Source: JBBRHQ01 sp963840235
Lineage (GTDB): Bacteria; Actinomycetota; Thermoleophilia; Solirubrobacterales; 70-9
Length of the DNA: 64,000 bases
Direction of reading: 5' to 3'
NCBI GenBank assembly: GCA_963840235.1
Contig: CAWIYC010000003.1
Location: forward strand, 496,001-560,000
Numbering within the stretch: position 1 is the first letter of the stretch; each line of letters begins with the position of its first letter. A program made the position numbers and the translations under genes. The notes beneath the pieces were generated by a model that made no database searches, was not told where the DNA came from, and saw only the letters and a list, made by a program, of their open reading frames with translations. This document shows positions 1 through 9,383 of the stretch, one piece after another.

Positions 1-51
1 CATGAGGCCCCGCCGAATCCGTTCGCGATCTTCGGCGGCCTCGGCGGCTGA
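1..51 (+). CDS. C-terminal tail of a gene cut by the window edge (uncertain)
   Basis: Reading from the first base gives an open frame of 16 codons ending in TGA, with a Gly/Pro/Phe-rich end (PNPFAIFGGLGG). It stops 3 bases before the convergent stop codon of the diguanylate cyclase, the tight convergent spacing seen elsewhere in this window. No family can be assigned from so short a tail, and chance open frame is possible. Confidence 0.3.
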   Translation, partial: HEAPPNPFAIFGGLGG

Positions 52-54
52 GCG

Positions 55-1416
55 CTAGCCGCTCCTGGCGGCGAGGTCCTTGGCCGCGTACATCGAGCGG
101 TCGGCCTCGATCAGGACTGCCTCCTCATCGGCGGTGTTCTCGTCGATCAGCGCATAGCCGATGCTCGCTGTCGGGTGGAACGTCTGTCCGCCGGCGTGCA
201 CCTCGCACTCGGAAATCGCCTCGATCAGTTCGCGCAAGAGCGCCTCGGCGGCCGCGCGGTCAGCGTGCGGCATCAGCACCGCAAACTCGTCCCCGCCGAG
301 GCGGGCGATGTTGTCGCTGCCGCGCACACGGCCCTCGATCGCCTTGGCGACGGCGCGCAGCGTGTCGTCGCCGACCTTGTGCCCGTAGGTGTCGTTGATC
401 CGCTTGAGGTCGTCGAGGTCGAGCAGCAGCAGGGCAGCATGCTCTCCGTAGCGCTGACACCGCCTGACCGCGAGGAATAGCTCCTCCTCCAGCAGCCGGC
501 GGTTGCGGACGCCGGTCAATGCATCGCTGTCGGCGAGCCACTGCAACCGCTTCTCCATCCGCTTTCGCTCGGAGATGTCCTCGATCTGCGAGATGAAGTG
601 GAGGGGCTCGCCGTCGGCGTCTCGCACCAGGGAGACCGAGAGCATGATCCAGACCGTGGAACCATCGGCGCGGATGTACCGCTTTTCCATCTGGTAGTCG
701 CGGATCTGATCGTGGAGGAGCGACTGCACCTGCTCGAGATCCGCCTCGAGGTCATCGGGATGGGTTATGTCCTGGAAGGTCTTCCTCAGCAGCTCTTCGG
801 CCGGATAACCGGTTATCTCGCAGACCCGGCGGTTGACCCGGAACCAGCTCCCGTCGAGTCCGATCAGGGCCATCCCGATCGGGGCGTCCTCGAAGGCCCG
901 CTCGAAGCGCTCGCGGGCGTCGCGCAGCTCGGTCTCCGTCCGCTTGCTGGAGGTGAAGTCGCGCGCCACGGCCACCCCCCCGATGACGGATCCGTCCCCG
1001 TCGCGCCAGGGGTTGACATCGAGCAGGAACAACGAGTCGCCATCCTCTGCGCTCCAGCCCAGCTCCATCGATCCCGGGTCCCCCCGCAGCGCACCCGCAT
1101 AGAGCGGCTCGAGGACGGCCCAGCGGTCGGGGGGGAGGATGTCAGGGGCGCGGCTCCCCTCGAATGCCGCGGGGGTCCAGCCGTTGCGGTGGACGACCTC
1201 CCCGACCGCGAGCACGTAGCGGAACTCCCAGTCGAAGACGAGGATGGCGACATCCGGCAGCGAGCGCAACGCCGAGAGGGCCAGCTCGCCCATGTCCTTG
1301 GTTCTTGATTTGTCGGTCCTCGCCTCGTACACCGCCAGGAGAGATATCGGCCGCTGGGCGGGACGCTTGAGGGTCTGGGGGGGCCGGCGGGCCCCGCGAT
1401 CACGGGGCGCCGTCAT
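55..1416 (-). CDS. PAS-PAS-GGDEF diguanylate cyclase
   Basis: Predicted to make the second messenger cyclic di-GMP from two GTP. Two PAS-type sensor domains (about residues 50-150 and 165-285, the second ending in a PAC-like DISERKRME) precede a GGDEF domain. The active-site loop reads RLGGDEFAVLMP near residue 373, so it should be catalytic. An RxxD product-inhibition site (RGSD) lies five residues upstream, as in feedback-inhibited cyclases. No membrane segment is seen, so it should be a cytoplasmic sensor; the PAS ligand cannot be told. I chose ATG 1416; an in-frame TTG at 1428 follows AGGAAG too closely but remains possible. One copy of a 13-bp inverted repeat lies just upstream. Confidence 0.9.
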   Translation of the reverse strand: MTAPRDRGARRPPQTLKRPAQRPISLLAVYEARTDKSRTKDMGELALSALRSLPDVAILVFDWEFRYVLAVGEVVHRNGWTPAAFEGSRAPDILPPDRWAVLEPLYAGALRGDPGSMELGWSAEDGDSLFLLDVNPWRDGDGSVIGGVAVARDFTSSKRTETELRDARERFERAFEDAPIGMALIGLDGSWFRVNRRVCEITGYPAEELLRKTFQDITHPDDLEADLEQVQSLLHDQIRDYQMEKRYIRADGSTVWIMLSVSLVRDADGEPLHFISQIEDISERKRMEKRLQWLADSDALTGVRNRRLLEEELFLAVRRCQRYGEHAALLLLDLDDLKRINDTYGHKVGDDTLRAVAKAIEGRVRGSDNIARLGGDEFAVLMPHADRAAAEALLRELIEAISECEVHAGGQTFHPTASIGYALIDENTADEEAVLIEADRSMYAAKDLAARSG

Positions 1417-1444
1417 CAACGGAGGCAACGCTTCCTAATCTGTC

Positions 1445-2060
1445 TTATGTCAACCCGGAGAGAGCCGCAGGCGGCATCCGGTCCGGACCCTAGCCTCGGC
1501 CCGTGGCCAACTTTGCCATCCGCGCCCCCTCTGTCGATGACCTGCTCGACCCCTACAGCGTCGGGCCGGTCGCCCAGCGGCCGCTGACCGACGAGGTGCG
1601 CGACCGCATCCTCTGGGCCTGGATAGACACCAGGCACGAACGGCCCAGCCATCTCACGGTCGAGCTGCCGGGCTCCGAGAGACGCGAGGGCCTTGCCGAG
1701 AAGGTAAAGGGCGCGATCCGCCACGATCTCGAGGAAACCTATGTCTCGAGCAAGAAATGGCTCTCTGTAAGCCGCAGCGAGCGGCGCGAGACGCTGATCG
1801 CCTTCGGCTTCCTCATTGTCTGCCTCGTCCTCTCCAGCTTGATCGACCAGGCCACCGCCAACGACGCCTTCTTCAGCAGCGTCTCCCAGGGCCTGGTCGT
1901 GCTCGGCTGGGTCGCCCTGTGGTCACCGGCGCAACGCCTGTTCGCGACCGTTTCGCGGCGGCTCAACCGCAGGCGCTACCGCGAGCTGAGTCAGGCGCGG
2001 ATCGAGATCGAGTGGGTCTGAGCCCTCCGCCCCGATCCGCACCGCATCGGGTTGACATAA
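1445..2060. repeat. Perfect 13-bp inverted repeats flanking one gene
   Basis: The left copy (1445-1457) and right copy (2048-2060) are exact reverse complements; the right one reads CGGGTTGACATAA. They bracket the small membrane-protein gene at 1503-2021 and its upstream region. No target-site duplication or transposase accompanies them. Each contains TTGACA, a consensus -35 hexamer, pointing outward, but I find no convincing -10 at the proper distance. They could be operators, promoters or ends of an immobilised cassette. Confidence 0.6.
1503..2021 (+). CDS. Small membrane protein of unknown function
   Basis: A 172-residue protein I cannot place in a family. The N-terminal 95 residues are soluble, charged and start with a regular acidic/proline region; then come two hydrophobic stretches (about 100-118 and 126-146) separated by a short polar turn, and a basic C-terminus rich in Arg (RRLNRRRYRELSQARIEIEW). 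This looks like a two-helix membrane hairpin with both ends in the cytoplasm. The start is GTG. It is transcribed away from the diguanylate cyclase and is enclosed by the 13-bp inverted repeats. Codon use resembles the neighbours, so nothing marks it as foreign. Confidence 0.7.
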   Translation: MANFAIRAPSVDDLLDPYSVGPVAQRPLTDEVRDRILWAWIDTRHERPSHLTVELPGSERREGLAEKVKGAIRHDLEETYVSSKKWLSVSRSERRETLIAFGFLIVCLVLSSLIDQATANDAFFSSVSQGLVVLGWVALWSPAQRLFATVSRRLNRRRYRELSQARIEIEWV

Positions 2061-2189
2061 CCACCCCGCCACCCTTCGATGAACGGTTTCGGCTCCCATG
2101 GGTGCTGAAATCCTTCAGCGGCGCTCCCGGGTGCTCCCGCGGGCCCGCCCGCCGGGTGCTCTGACTCCCGCCTGGCAGGCTTGCAGCCC

Positions 2190-4787
2190 TCAGGGTCCGG
2201 GCGGCGGCCCGGTCCAGCCGGCCGCGTAGCAGGCCATCGGCCCGCAGGGGTCGGTGATCTGCCCGTTCGTCTTCAGGAACTCGGCGATCTGCGCCCGCAC
2301 GATCGGCGTCTGGCGGATCACGGTGTCGTGCGGGTCGACGCCGAATGTGTCGTTGGGGGACGTGTTGGTGATCGGCGGCGGATCGGTGCCGTAATCGACC
2401 ATCGACTCGGTCCGCTTCGGGCCGATGTCCCAGACGAAATAGCCGCTGCCGTCAGCGGCCGGCCCGGAGAGGTCGCCGAGGGCGGGGATGTCGAAGTAGG
2501 GCTGGTCGAAGCCGGTCGGCAGGCGGAAGGAGTCGAGCGCCGGCTGGCGCAGCGGCGCCCCGATCGTCCGCGCCTCGACCTCGGTCTGGACGTTGGCGAC
2601 CTGGTGATCGCCGTAGGCCATCTCGATCAGGACCTTGTGCGCCGGCGTGTTCGGCAGCGGGTCCGTGGTCATGTGGTTGGCGTAGCCGTCTGGCTCGCCC
2701 CGGTCCCACATCGACTGGATCATCGAAAGCAGCAGCGGCCGTGCCCCTTCGTCCGGGTACGACGGGTAGAGGACCAGCGCGTAGTCGGCGAAGTCGATGC
2801 TGCGAGTGAGCAGCGTCGAGTAGTTCATCCCCGGCACGTAGAGGACGGTGCGGGTGATGTCGGGCTCGACCGCGGTCAGGGCCCCGCCGGCGATCCCGCC
2901 CTGGCTGTTGCCGTAGTAGAAGAGGCCCTTGTCGGTGGCCAGCGCAGAGTCGCCGCCGAACTCGAAGGCGGGGTCGTCGGTGAGGCCGTCGGAGTTACCC
3001 AGCAGCCGGCCGAGGTAGATGAAGTCGAGGAAGCCCTGTTGCAGACGATCCGCCAGCGGCGGGAAGTTCGACATGTCGAGCAGCGCCGGGACCGCCTCCG
3101 GTCCGACGTCGTCCTCGTACATGCCGATGAAGTCGGTGGCGCAGGTGATCACGTTGTGGTCGTACCCGAGCGTTCGAACGTCCCGGGTGTGGACCTCGGT
3201 GTAGTCGCCGAAGAGCCCGTGCCCGTACATCGAGGGCCGGTCGGCCTGGGCGACCTCGTAGTCGTCGGGGTCCGGCCCGACATGGTTGACGGCCGTCAGC
3301 GGGATGTTGCAGGTGAAACGGGCGTGGTAGACGCTCCCGGCCCCACTCGCCTGTGTCGGCAGGCCGTTGGAGTCCGGCGAGAAGCGCCCGGCGGTGGGCG
3401 CTTCGCAGTCGGGATGGATGTAGCAGGGCACGTCGAAGGTGCCGGTGACCTCACGTACGTTCTGCGCCGCGCGGTCGCTGTTGGTGAGCGCCAGATTGTG
3501 CGCCGGGTCGGGGTCCCCAACCGTCTTCACGTCGGTGATCGTGTAGTTCGGCGCGTCACCGTTGATGACTCCGTCGCCCGGAGTCGTGTCGTCGAGCTTG
3601 GCCAGGGCGTCGTCGCGGATGTGCAGCATCCGCTCGCTCAGGTTGCGGGTGCTGGCGACGGTGAAGTCCCAGGCCATGTAGAGGCCGGCCCGGCCGATGC
3701 CCGCCGCCTTCAGCTTGGCGAAGACGTTCTCCATGTGGCCGCGACGCTTCTCGATCACCCCGAACGCGGTCGGGATCTGGTCGCGGAAGAGCCGGAACCC
3801 TGCCGGCGCCGAGATCGTCTTGCCGCCGGCATCCTTGAGGTTGCGCATGGCGACGATGTAGCGGTGGCCGTCGAGCAGGTTGCGTCCCCAGTGGATCAGC
3901 AGGTCGGTGTCGGCCGGGGTCGAGGCGTTGGAGTCGAGCTCGGTCCAGATCAGCTGGCGCTCGCCGGTGGCGGCGTCGATGACGACGATCGGCGCGTTTG
4001 CGTCGGCGTACTCCCCCATATTCGTGATCGGAACCGGGCCCGTGTTCGCGAACGCGGCCGGGGTATCCATGCCGGGAACGCGGGTGACCACCGGCGCGCC
4101 CGGGCTGAAGCCGTCGCTGGTGTTGATCTCGGCCGGATTGACTTGGACGTCGCTGGCGTTTGCCGGGGTGGCGTCGGGCGCCAGGGCCAACCGCTTGCCG
4201 GTGTCCGTGCCCGGGTCGGAGCGGGTGTAGTAGTCGTTCGGATAGGGGAAGAGACATTCCCCGGCGTCGGTCGGCGCGATCGGGTCGCACTTCGGCGCGT
4301 CGGCGACGTCAACGCCGACCGGCGTCTTCCCCTGGCAGAGCTTGGGGTCGCGGGACACCGTCTTCACCGCCACAGCGGCCTTGCGCCAGTGCCCCTTGAA
4401 CCGCACCTGAGCGACTACGCGCAGGCGAGTCGTGAGGCAGCTCTGGACCAGCGAGCGGCCGGTGGGGTTGAGGTCGATGGTCGCCGACTTGCTCGAGCCG
4501 CCACCGAGCCGAAGGCTCTCGCGGTGAGCGATGGTCGCGGTCTTGCCTCCCTGCTCGAGGGTGGTCGCGAGCCGGATACGGACGCCGTTCCTGCGGGTTC
4601 TGACAGAGACGTCGAAAGAGTCGGTGTTGACCAGCCCGCGCTGGGTGGCCGTGGTCAGCTTCAGCGCCAGCTTCGGCTTGCTCGATGGCCTTGCCGCAGC
4701 CGGTGCTGCCGGCACGGCGACGAGGATGGACGCTCCCAGGATCGCGAGGATCGCGACCAGGGCGAACTCCCTGCCTGCGAATCTCAC
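2190..4787 (-). CDS. Exported lipase/esterase-like protein (VolA-type N-terminus)
   Basis: A large exported protein. From the GTG at 4787, which has GGGAG six bases upstream, it begins with Arg residues, a hydrophobic stretch (ALVAILAILGASILV) and an Ala-rich cleavage region, i.e. a signal peptide. After a beta-rich N-terminal part comes FPYPNDYYT and DGFSPGAP, resembling the N-terminal domain of bacterial surface lipases such as VolA. A nucleophile-elbow motif YYGNSQGG near residue 627 suggests an alpha/beta-hydrolase core; a later GDHQV may supply the histidine. The substrate is unknown. A broken paralogue lies immediately upstream in the same orientation, so this is a tandem duplication. 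An upstream start at 4844 is also open. Confidence 0.75.
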   Translation of the reverse strand: MRFAGREFALVAILAILGASILVAVPAAPAAARPSSKPKLALKLTTATQRGLVNTDSFDVSVRTRRNGVRIRLATTLEQGGKTATIAHRESLRLGGGSSKSATIDLNPTGRSLVQSCLTTRLRVVAQVRFKGHWRKAAVAVKTVSRDPKLCQGKTPVGVDVADAPKCDPIAPTDAGECLFPYPNDYYTRSDPGTDTGKRLALAPDATPANASDVQVNPAEINTSDGFSPGAPVVTRVPGMDTPAAFANTGPVPITNMGEYADANAPIVVIDAATGERQLIWTELDSNASTPADTDLLIHWGRNLLDGHRYIVAMRNLKDAGGKTISAPAGFRLFRDQIPTAFGVIEKRRGHMENVFAKLKAAGIGRAGLYMAWDFTVASTRNLSERMLHIRDDALAKLDDTTPGDGVINGDAPNYTITDVKTVGDPDPAHNLALTNSDRAAQNVREVTGTFDVPCYIHPDCEAPTAGRFSPDSNGLPTQASGAGSVYHARFTCNIPLTAVNHVGPDPDDYEVAQADRPSMYGHGLFGDYTEVHTRDVRTLGYDHNVITCATDFIGMYEDDVGPEAVPALLDMSNFPPLADRLQQGFLDFIYLGRLLGNSDGLTDDPAFEFGGDSALATDKGLFYYGNSQGGIAGGALTAVEPDITRTVLYVPGMNYSTLLTRSIDFADYALVLYPSYPDEGARPLLLSMIQSMWDRGEPDGYANHMTTDPLPNTPAHKVLIEMAYGDHQVANVQTEVEARTIGAPLRQPALDSFRLPTGFDQPYFDIPALGDLSGPAADGSGYFVWDIGPKRTESMVDYGTDPPPITNTSPNDTFGVDPHDTVIRQTPIVRAQIAEFLKTNGQITDPCGPMACYAAGWTGPPPGP

Positions 4788-4866
4788 GCACTGCTCCCAC
4801 CCTCGTCTCTCCTCCCCGGTTTGACTGTGGTCGAACGCTATCACCGGCCTCCCCCACCGGCGGACC

Positions 4867-7457
4867 TCAGGGACCGGTGAAGCCGCCCGAGTAGCAGGGA
4901 ACTGCGCCGCAGACGTCGGTGACGGCGCCGTTGGGCGCGAGGAAGTCGGAGATCATGTGCAGCCCCGTGGGTGCACCCCTCGGCGCGCCGTGCGGGTCCT
5001 CCCCGCCGCGGTTCGGCGTGTTCGTCCACGGCGGCGGCGGCACCCCGATCGATGTCGGCGGCGGCGCGGGGTTGGCGCGCTCGGGCCCGATGTCGAAGTA
5101 GATCACGGCCGAGCCGTCGTACGGGTAGGAGGCGATGGCGGGGACGTTCCAGAGGACGTCGGTGTCGGGCCAGCGGCCCGGATCCAGGATCGGCGTGTGC
5201 GTGCGGGCTCCGATCGTGCGCGCCTCGACGTCGGCCTGGAAGTTGGACACCTGGTGATCGCCGAGGGCGACGCTGAGCAGCACCTTGTGCGCCGGGGTGT
5301 TGGGCAGTGGGTCGTCGGTCATCCGGTGGGCATAGCCGTTGGGCTCACCGCGGTCCCAGAGCATCTGGATCAGGCTCTGGAACAGCGGGTGGGAAAGATC
5401 GTCCGGGTAGGCGGCCTCGACGAAGGGGATGAACTCGTCGTAGTCGACCGAGCGCGAGAGCAGCACCGAGTAGTTCATCGCCCCGCACGTTCAGCGCCGC
5501 CCGGGTGAAGTCGGGCGAGACGGCGGTCAGCGCCCCTCCCATGATCCCGCCCTGGCTGGAGCCGTCGTAGTACAGCGCCGAGGGATCGATCACGCCGCGG
5601 CTGGCCAGGGTCGCGTCGTCGGCATGGAAGTGGACGTTGCTGAGGAACCCCCCCTGGGCCGCGGTGGTGTCCATCAGCCGCCCCAGGAAGAGCTCGTTGA
5701 GAAGCCCCTGCTGGAGGCGGTCGGCGAGCTCGGGGAAGTTGGAGAGGTCGGACAGGATGTGGGTCGCGGTGTTGATCACGTCGGCGCCGGACATGCCGAT
5801 CTCATCGGTCGCGCAGAGGACGAAGTCGAAGTGCTGTGACAGCTCGTGCTGGATGTCGGCCCCGTAAACTTCCCCGGCGCTCCCGAACAACCCGTGCCCG
5901 TAGACCGCGGGGCGTCCCGGAGCGGCGCCGACGTCGTCCGTTGCGGAGTGCGGGATGACGCAGTCGAAGTTGGCGCTCCAGTCGCCGTTTCGCATCGGCA
6001 AGCCGTCCGCGTCGAGCTTGAACCGCCCTCCGGGAGCGCAGCTGGGGAACAGGTAGCAGGGGACCGTGTAGGTGCCCTTGACCCGGCGGGCGACGCCGGG
6101 CTTGGGGTCGACGTCGACGGAGTTGACGCTGAATGCCGGCGCAGTCCCGCTGACCACGCCGTCGGCGAGGTCGGTGTCGCCAAGCTGCGCGAAGGCGTCG
6201 TCGCGGATATGGAGCATTCGCGCGGCGATGTTCTCGTCGGAGGCGACGGTGAAGTCCCAGGCGAGGTAGAGGTTGGCGCGATCGATCCCGGCCTTGCGCA
6301 GCGTCGAGAAGATCCTCTCGAAGCGCTTGCGCTGCTTGTTGATCGCGCCCTTGGACGAGGGCAGGTCGTCGCGGTAGTAGCGGAAGCCCTCGGGGGCGGC
6401 GATCGTCTCCCCCGCGGAGTCCTTGAGGTCCTCGCAGGGCGACGATGTAGCGGTGCTTGGCATCGAAGTTCTTGGCCGGGTGGATCAGAAGCGCCGTGTC
6501 ATCGGCGCTCGACGCGTTGGAGTCGATCTCGACCCAGATCGGCCAGCGCTTGCCAGTGCTTCGCGTCGATCACGACGACCGGTGCGTCTCTTGGCCTCGC
6601 AAAGCGGCCGAGGTGGTTGATCGGCACGGCATCGGTTTGACCAGCGCCGTCGGGTTGTCGAGGCCCGGGACCCGCAGCACGATCGGCTGGCCCGGGCTGA
6701 AGCCGTCGTTGAGGTCGTAGGGCACGGCGTCGACGTGGACGTTGGAGACGTTGGCGGGCATCGCCGCCGTCTGCAGGTTGACCCGCCGGCCCGTCGACGT
6801 GCGAGAGTCGGCGACCGTGTAGAAGTCGTCGGGGAACGGCAGCAGGCACATCGAGCCGCTCTGCTGACCGATGAAGTCGCACTGCGAGGCCCGCGAGAGG
6901 TCGATCGGCCTCGGCTTGCAGGCAGCCGTCTGGCGGATCAGCGTCCACTGAGCCCGAGTCCGAGCCGCGTGCCGTGTGGGCGACGATCGCACGGGCCTCG
7001 GCGATCAACGTACGAGCCCTGGCAACCTTGGACTTCCGCCCGGCCGGTAGCGGTAAGGGGTAGTTCGACGCACTCGCACGCCGCCGCCCCGGAAGACGGC
7101 CCGGCGCTGCTTCGTCAAGGGTTCTGGGGGGTCGTGCCAGTCGTCGAAGGTCCTGGAGCGCCCCTTGAGGAGAACGCTCGACCGGACGCCCCTCGAGATC
7201 TGCGCCACCGTCACCTTCGCCCTCAGCGCATTTGCGTCGAGGATCGCCGTCTGTCCGGCTCCGAGGATCTTCACCTTCGGCTTCACGGCCATCGCCGGCG
7301 TGGTCCCGAATGCCAGGCCTCCGGCGGCTAGGGTGACGATCGCCAGGGCCCACTGGGCCCCCGGCATCCAGCCGGTGAGGCGCAGGCAGCGCGTGCCGCA
7401 CTTCGGGCAACGACGCAGGAACCTCTGCTCCCCTGCGCCGCAGTGGCGGCAGTGCAC
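4867..7457 (-). pseudogene. Frameshifted paralogue of the exported lipase-like protein
   Basis: Conceptual translation covers the whole length of the neighbouring intact protein but needs six frame changes: between about 7090 and 7040, between 6985 and 6960, and near 6641, 6550, 6432 and 5481. Near 6432 removing one G restores LRDLKDSAGET, matching LRNLKDAGGKT in the intact copy; near 6641 adding one A restores LVKTDAVPINH; near 5481 removing one G restores the NYS segment. Hydrolase motifs survive (YYDGSSQGG, LGDHQVSN). The N-terminus differs from the intact copy: a CxxC...CxxC zinc ribbon precedes the hydrophobic export or anchor segment. No other gene here shows frameshifts. It is either a recent pseudogene or a locally poor sequence. 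Confidence 0.8.
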
Positions 7458-7513
7458 CTTGCGGGCACTATCCCTGGCACGGGCGAGAGCCTAACCTGCG
7501 GCGGCCTTCGCCG

Positions 7514-7924
7514 CTAGAGCCAGTCGTCGGGGCCGAACGGCTTGCCCGGAATGCCGCCCAGCGCCAGCAGGGTCACTCCCTGGGCCCCGGTGACGATCTT
7601 GCGGGCCTCCCCCGGTCCCACCCTGGCGAAGATCCCGGGCTCGAGCTTGAACTCCTCCCCGCCGACCTGGAGCGTCGCCGTACCCTCGAGAGCGGTGTAG
7701 ACCTCCTCCTGGTCGAGCTGCTCGGGGCGCTTCTGGAACATCCGACCGCCGATCCCTTCGGGCGAGTGGTCGTGCTCCGGGTAGGCGTCGTTGTCGGGCG
7801 GGATCCGGATCACCTGGATCCCGAAGGAGCTGGCGCCGAGCCCGGCCCGGGCGGTGTGCATGCTCATGCCCTTGTAGCTCATCGAGTCGAAGTCCTCGAT
7901 CCGCTTCACCGTGACGTCCGCCAT
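7514..7924 (-). CDS. Single-domain cupin protein
   Basis: A 136-residue protein forming one cupin beta-barrel. The metal-binding set is visible: PEHDHSPEG near residue 50 supplies two histidines, and EEVYTALEGTATLQVGG with the following EPG turn forms the rest of motif 1 and the inter-motif loop. Motif 2 (RVGPGEARKIV) lacks the usual histidine, so metal binding may be incomplete. Small cupins of this kind act as sensors, isomerases or dioxygenases, and the sequence does not decide which. It is transcribed toward the broken lipase-like gene and away from the FUSC gene, whose start is 18 bases away. Confidence 0.8.
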   Translation of the reverse strand: MADVTVKRIEDFDSMSYKGMSMHTARAGLGASSFGIQVIRIPPDNDAYPEHDHSPEGIGGRMFQKRPEQLDQEEVYTALEGTATLQVGGEEFKLEPGIFARVGPGEARKIVTGAQGVTLLALGGIPGKPFGPDDWL

Positions 7925-7942
7925 TGCGTCAGGCTACCGCCG

Positions 7943-9019
7943 ATGCCCGAGAGGCCGCGCCCCACCGACTCGAAAGAGTGGAGGTTCCGCCAGCCCGCCG
8001 TGCCGGCGCTGCGGCGCGGAGCGCTTAACGCGGTGCCGGTGGGGATCCTGATCGCATTCGAGCTGGCGACCGACTCCAAGTTGGCAGGAGCGATTTCCAC
8101 CGGGGCGTTGCTGATCGGATTCGTCGCCTTCGAGGCCCCGGCCCGGATCCGTTTCCTCTGGCAGTTGCTGACGGCCCCGCTGGTCGGGGCGGCGGCCGCC
8201 CTCGGCGTGCTCACGACCGAGCCCGCCGCGCTCGCCGTCGCAGCGATGTTCGTGGTCGCGAGCGCCGGCGGCTATTGCGTCGCGGTCTCGATGCGACTCG
8301 CGATCGCGGCGATGACCGTCGTCCTCGCCCTGCTGATCGCCCAGGGGCAGTTCATCCCGGTCAGCGACGCTCCTGCGGCCTTCCTGCTGGCTACCGCCGG
8401 CGGCTTTGGGCAATCGTTTGCGGCGCTGCTTGCCTGGGCTCTCTGGGACCGCGAGGCCGAGCCCTTCGACCTGCGCCGCGGGGCGCGCGCGGCGAGCAGG
8501 GTCTTCGCCGCCAACCTGACGCTTCGGTCCCCGAGCATGCGCCACGCCCTGCGCTGGGGCGGCGCCCTCGCGATCGGAGTCGCGGTCTACCGGGCGCTCG
8601 ACTTACACGATCACGGGTTCTGGATTCCGCTGACGACCCTGTTCGTGCTCAAGCCCGACCCAAACCAGACCGTTGAGCGGATCCTGATGCGTGCCGCCGG
8701 CACCGCGGCGGGTCTCGTCCTCGCGACCGCCTTCGCCGAGGCCTTCCTCAATGATGCGGTCCCGGTGGCCATCGTCCTCTCCGCCTCCGCCGCCCTCTGC
8801 TACGCCTTCCTGGCGATCGAGTACGCCCTCTTCACCACAGCGATCACCATCTACATGGTCCTGCTCGCCGACAGCCTCGGCGACCCGGCCTTCCAGGCAG
8901 CCGGCGAGCGCGGCATCGGCACCGCCACCGGAATCCTGATCGCGGCGCTGGCGATCCTCTCCTGGCCCGAGCGCGGCTCGGTGGAGCCGATCCGCCCGCA
9001 CGCTCCGGCGCCCGGCTGA
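7943..9019 (+). CDS. FUSC-family inner-membrane protein
   Basis: A 358-residue polytopic protein with two clusters of hydrophobic segments (about residues 25-160 and 210-340) separated by a short soluble part. This duplicated layout and the motif DHGFWIPLTTLFVLKPD (about 222-238) match the FUSC/aromatic-acid-exporter superfamily (compare YccS and AaeB). Members are thought to export small organic acids or shape envelope stress responses; the substrate cannot be told here. ATG 7943 lies 18 bases past the divergent cupin start, so the two genes share a very short promoter region. The stop is 7 bases from that of the convergent PRC-barrel gene. Confidence 0.8.
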   Translation: MPERPRPTDSKEWRFRQPAVPALRRGALNAVPVGILIAFELATDSKLAGAISTGALLIGFVAFEAPARIRFLWQLLTAPLVGAAAALGVLTTEPAALAVAAMFVVASAGGYCVAVSMRLAIAAMTVVLALLIAQGQFIPVSDAPAAFLLATAGGFGQSFAALLAWALWDREAEPFDLRRGARAASRVFAANLTLRSPSMRHALRWGGALAIGVAVYRALDLHDHGFWIPLTTLFVLKPDPNQTVERILMRAAGTAAGLVLATAFAEAFLNDAVPVAIVLSASAALCYAFLAIEYALFTTAITIYMVLLADSLGDPAFQAAGERGIGTATGILIAALAILSWPERGSVEPIRPHAPAPG

Positions 9020-9026
9020 CGAGGGG

Positions 9027-9383
9027 CTACTGCTTCTTCCAACCGCCGCCGAACAGCCGCGAAAGGCGGCCACCGCCGACGTTCGGCCGGAAAGTCCCCT
9101 GGCCCTCCTCGGGCGGGGGAAGCGCCGCCGCCCGACCGGCGTCGATCGAGAGCGTGACCCCGCCGCTGGCGGTGCGCGCCACCTCTGGGGCGTCGGCGAA
9201 GCGAGGCTCGCCGCCACTGTCGCGGAAAACGACGCCGTCGAAGATGTGCTCCCTGTAGTTGTCGAGAACCCGCTCGACCCTGCCCACCTCGACTCCGTCG
9301 GAGCTGTAGACGGGGGTGCCCCGTTTGACCGCCGTGTAGTGGATCGCTTCGCCGTCGTCGATCACCCTGCAAAGGTTATTCAT
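9027..9383 (-). CDS. PRC-barrel-like small protein
   Basis: A 118-residue protein whose first 75 residues fit a PRC-barrel-like beta fold: TPVYSSDGVEVGRVERVL, then HIFDGVVFRDSGGEPRFADAPEV and a final strand GVTLSID. Such domains often bind RNA or other proteins or act as small adaptor barrels. The C-terminal 35 residues are low-complexity (Pro, Gly, Arg) and end in WKKQ. Its start overlaps the stop of the upstream hydrolase by 8 bases, so the two are probably cotranscribed and translationally coupled. Its function is unknown. Confidence 0.65.
   Translation of the reverse strand: MNNLCRVIDDGEAIHYTAVKRGTPVYSSDGVEVGRVERVLDNYREHIFDGVVFRDSGGEPRFADAPEVARTASGGVTLSIDAGRAAALPPPEEGQGTFRPNVGGGRLSRLFGGGWKKQ

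Noticed and set aside
1440..2065. Reading the 13-bp inverted repeats as a proven insertion element
   Set aside because: No target-site duplication, no transposase and no change in composition; kept only as a repeat of unknown meaning.
2181..4880. An 899-codon open frame on the plus strand
   Set aside because: It is exactly antisense to the exported lipase-like gene, with Arg/Val/Asp-rich composition typical of reverse frames in GC-rich DNA and no recognisable motif.
4867..7457. Programmed frameshifting in the broken lipase-like gene
   Set aside because: Six shifts in both directions with no common slippery heptamer; damage or sequence error is simpler.
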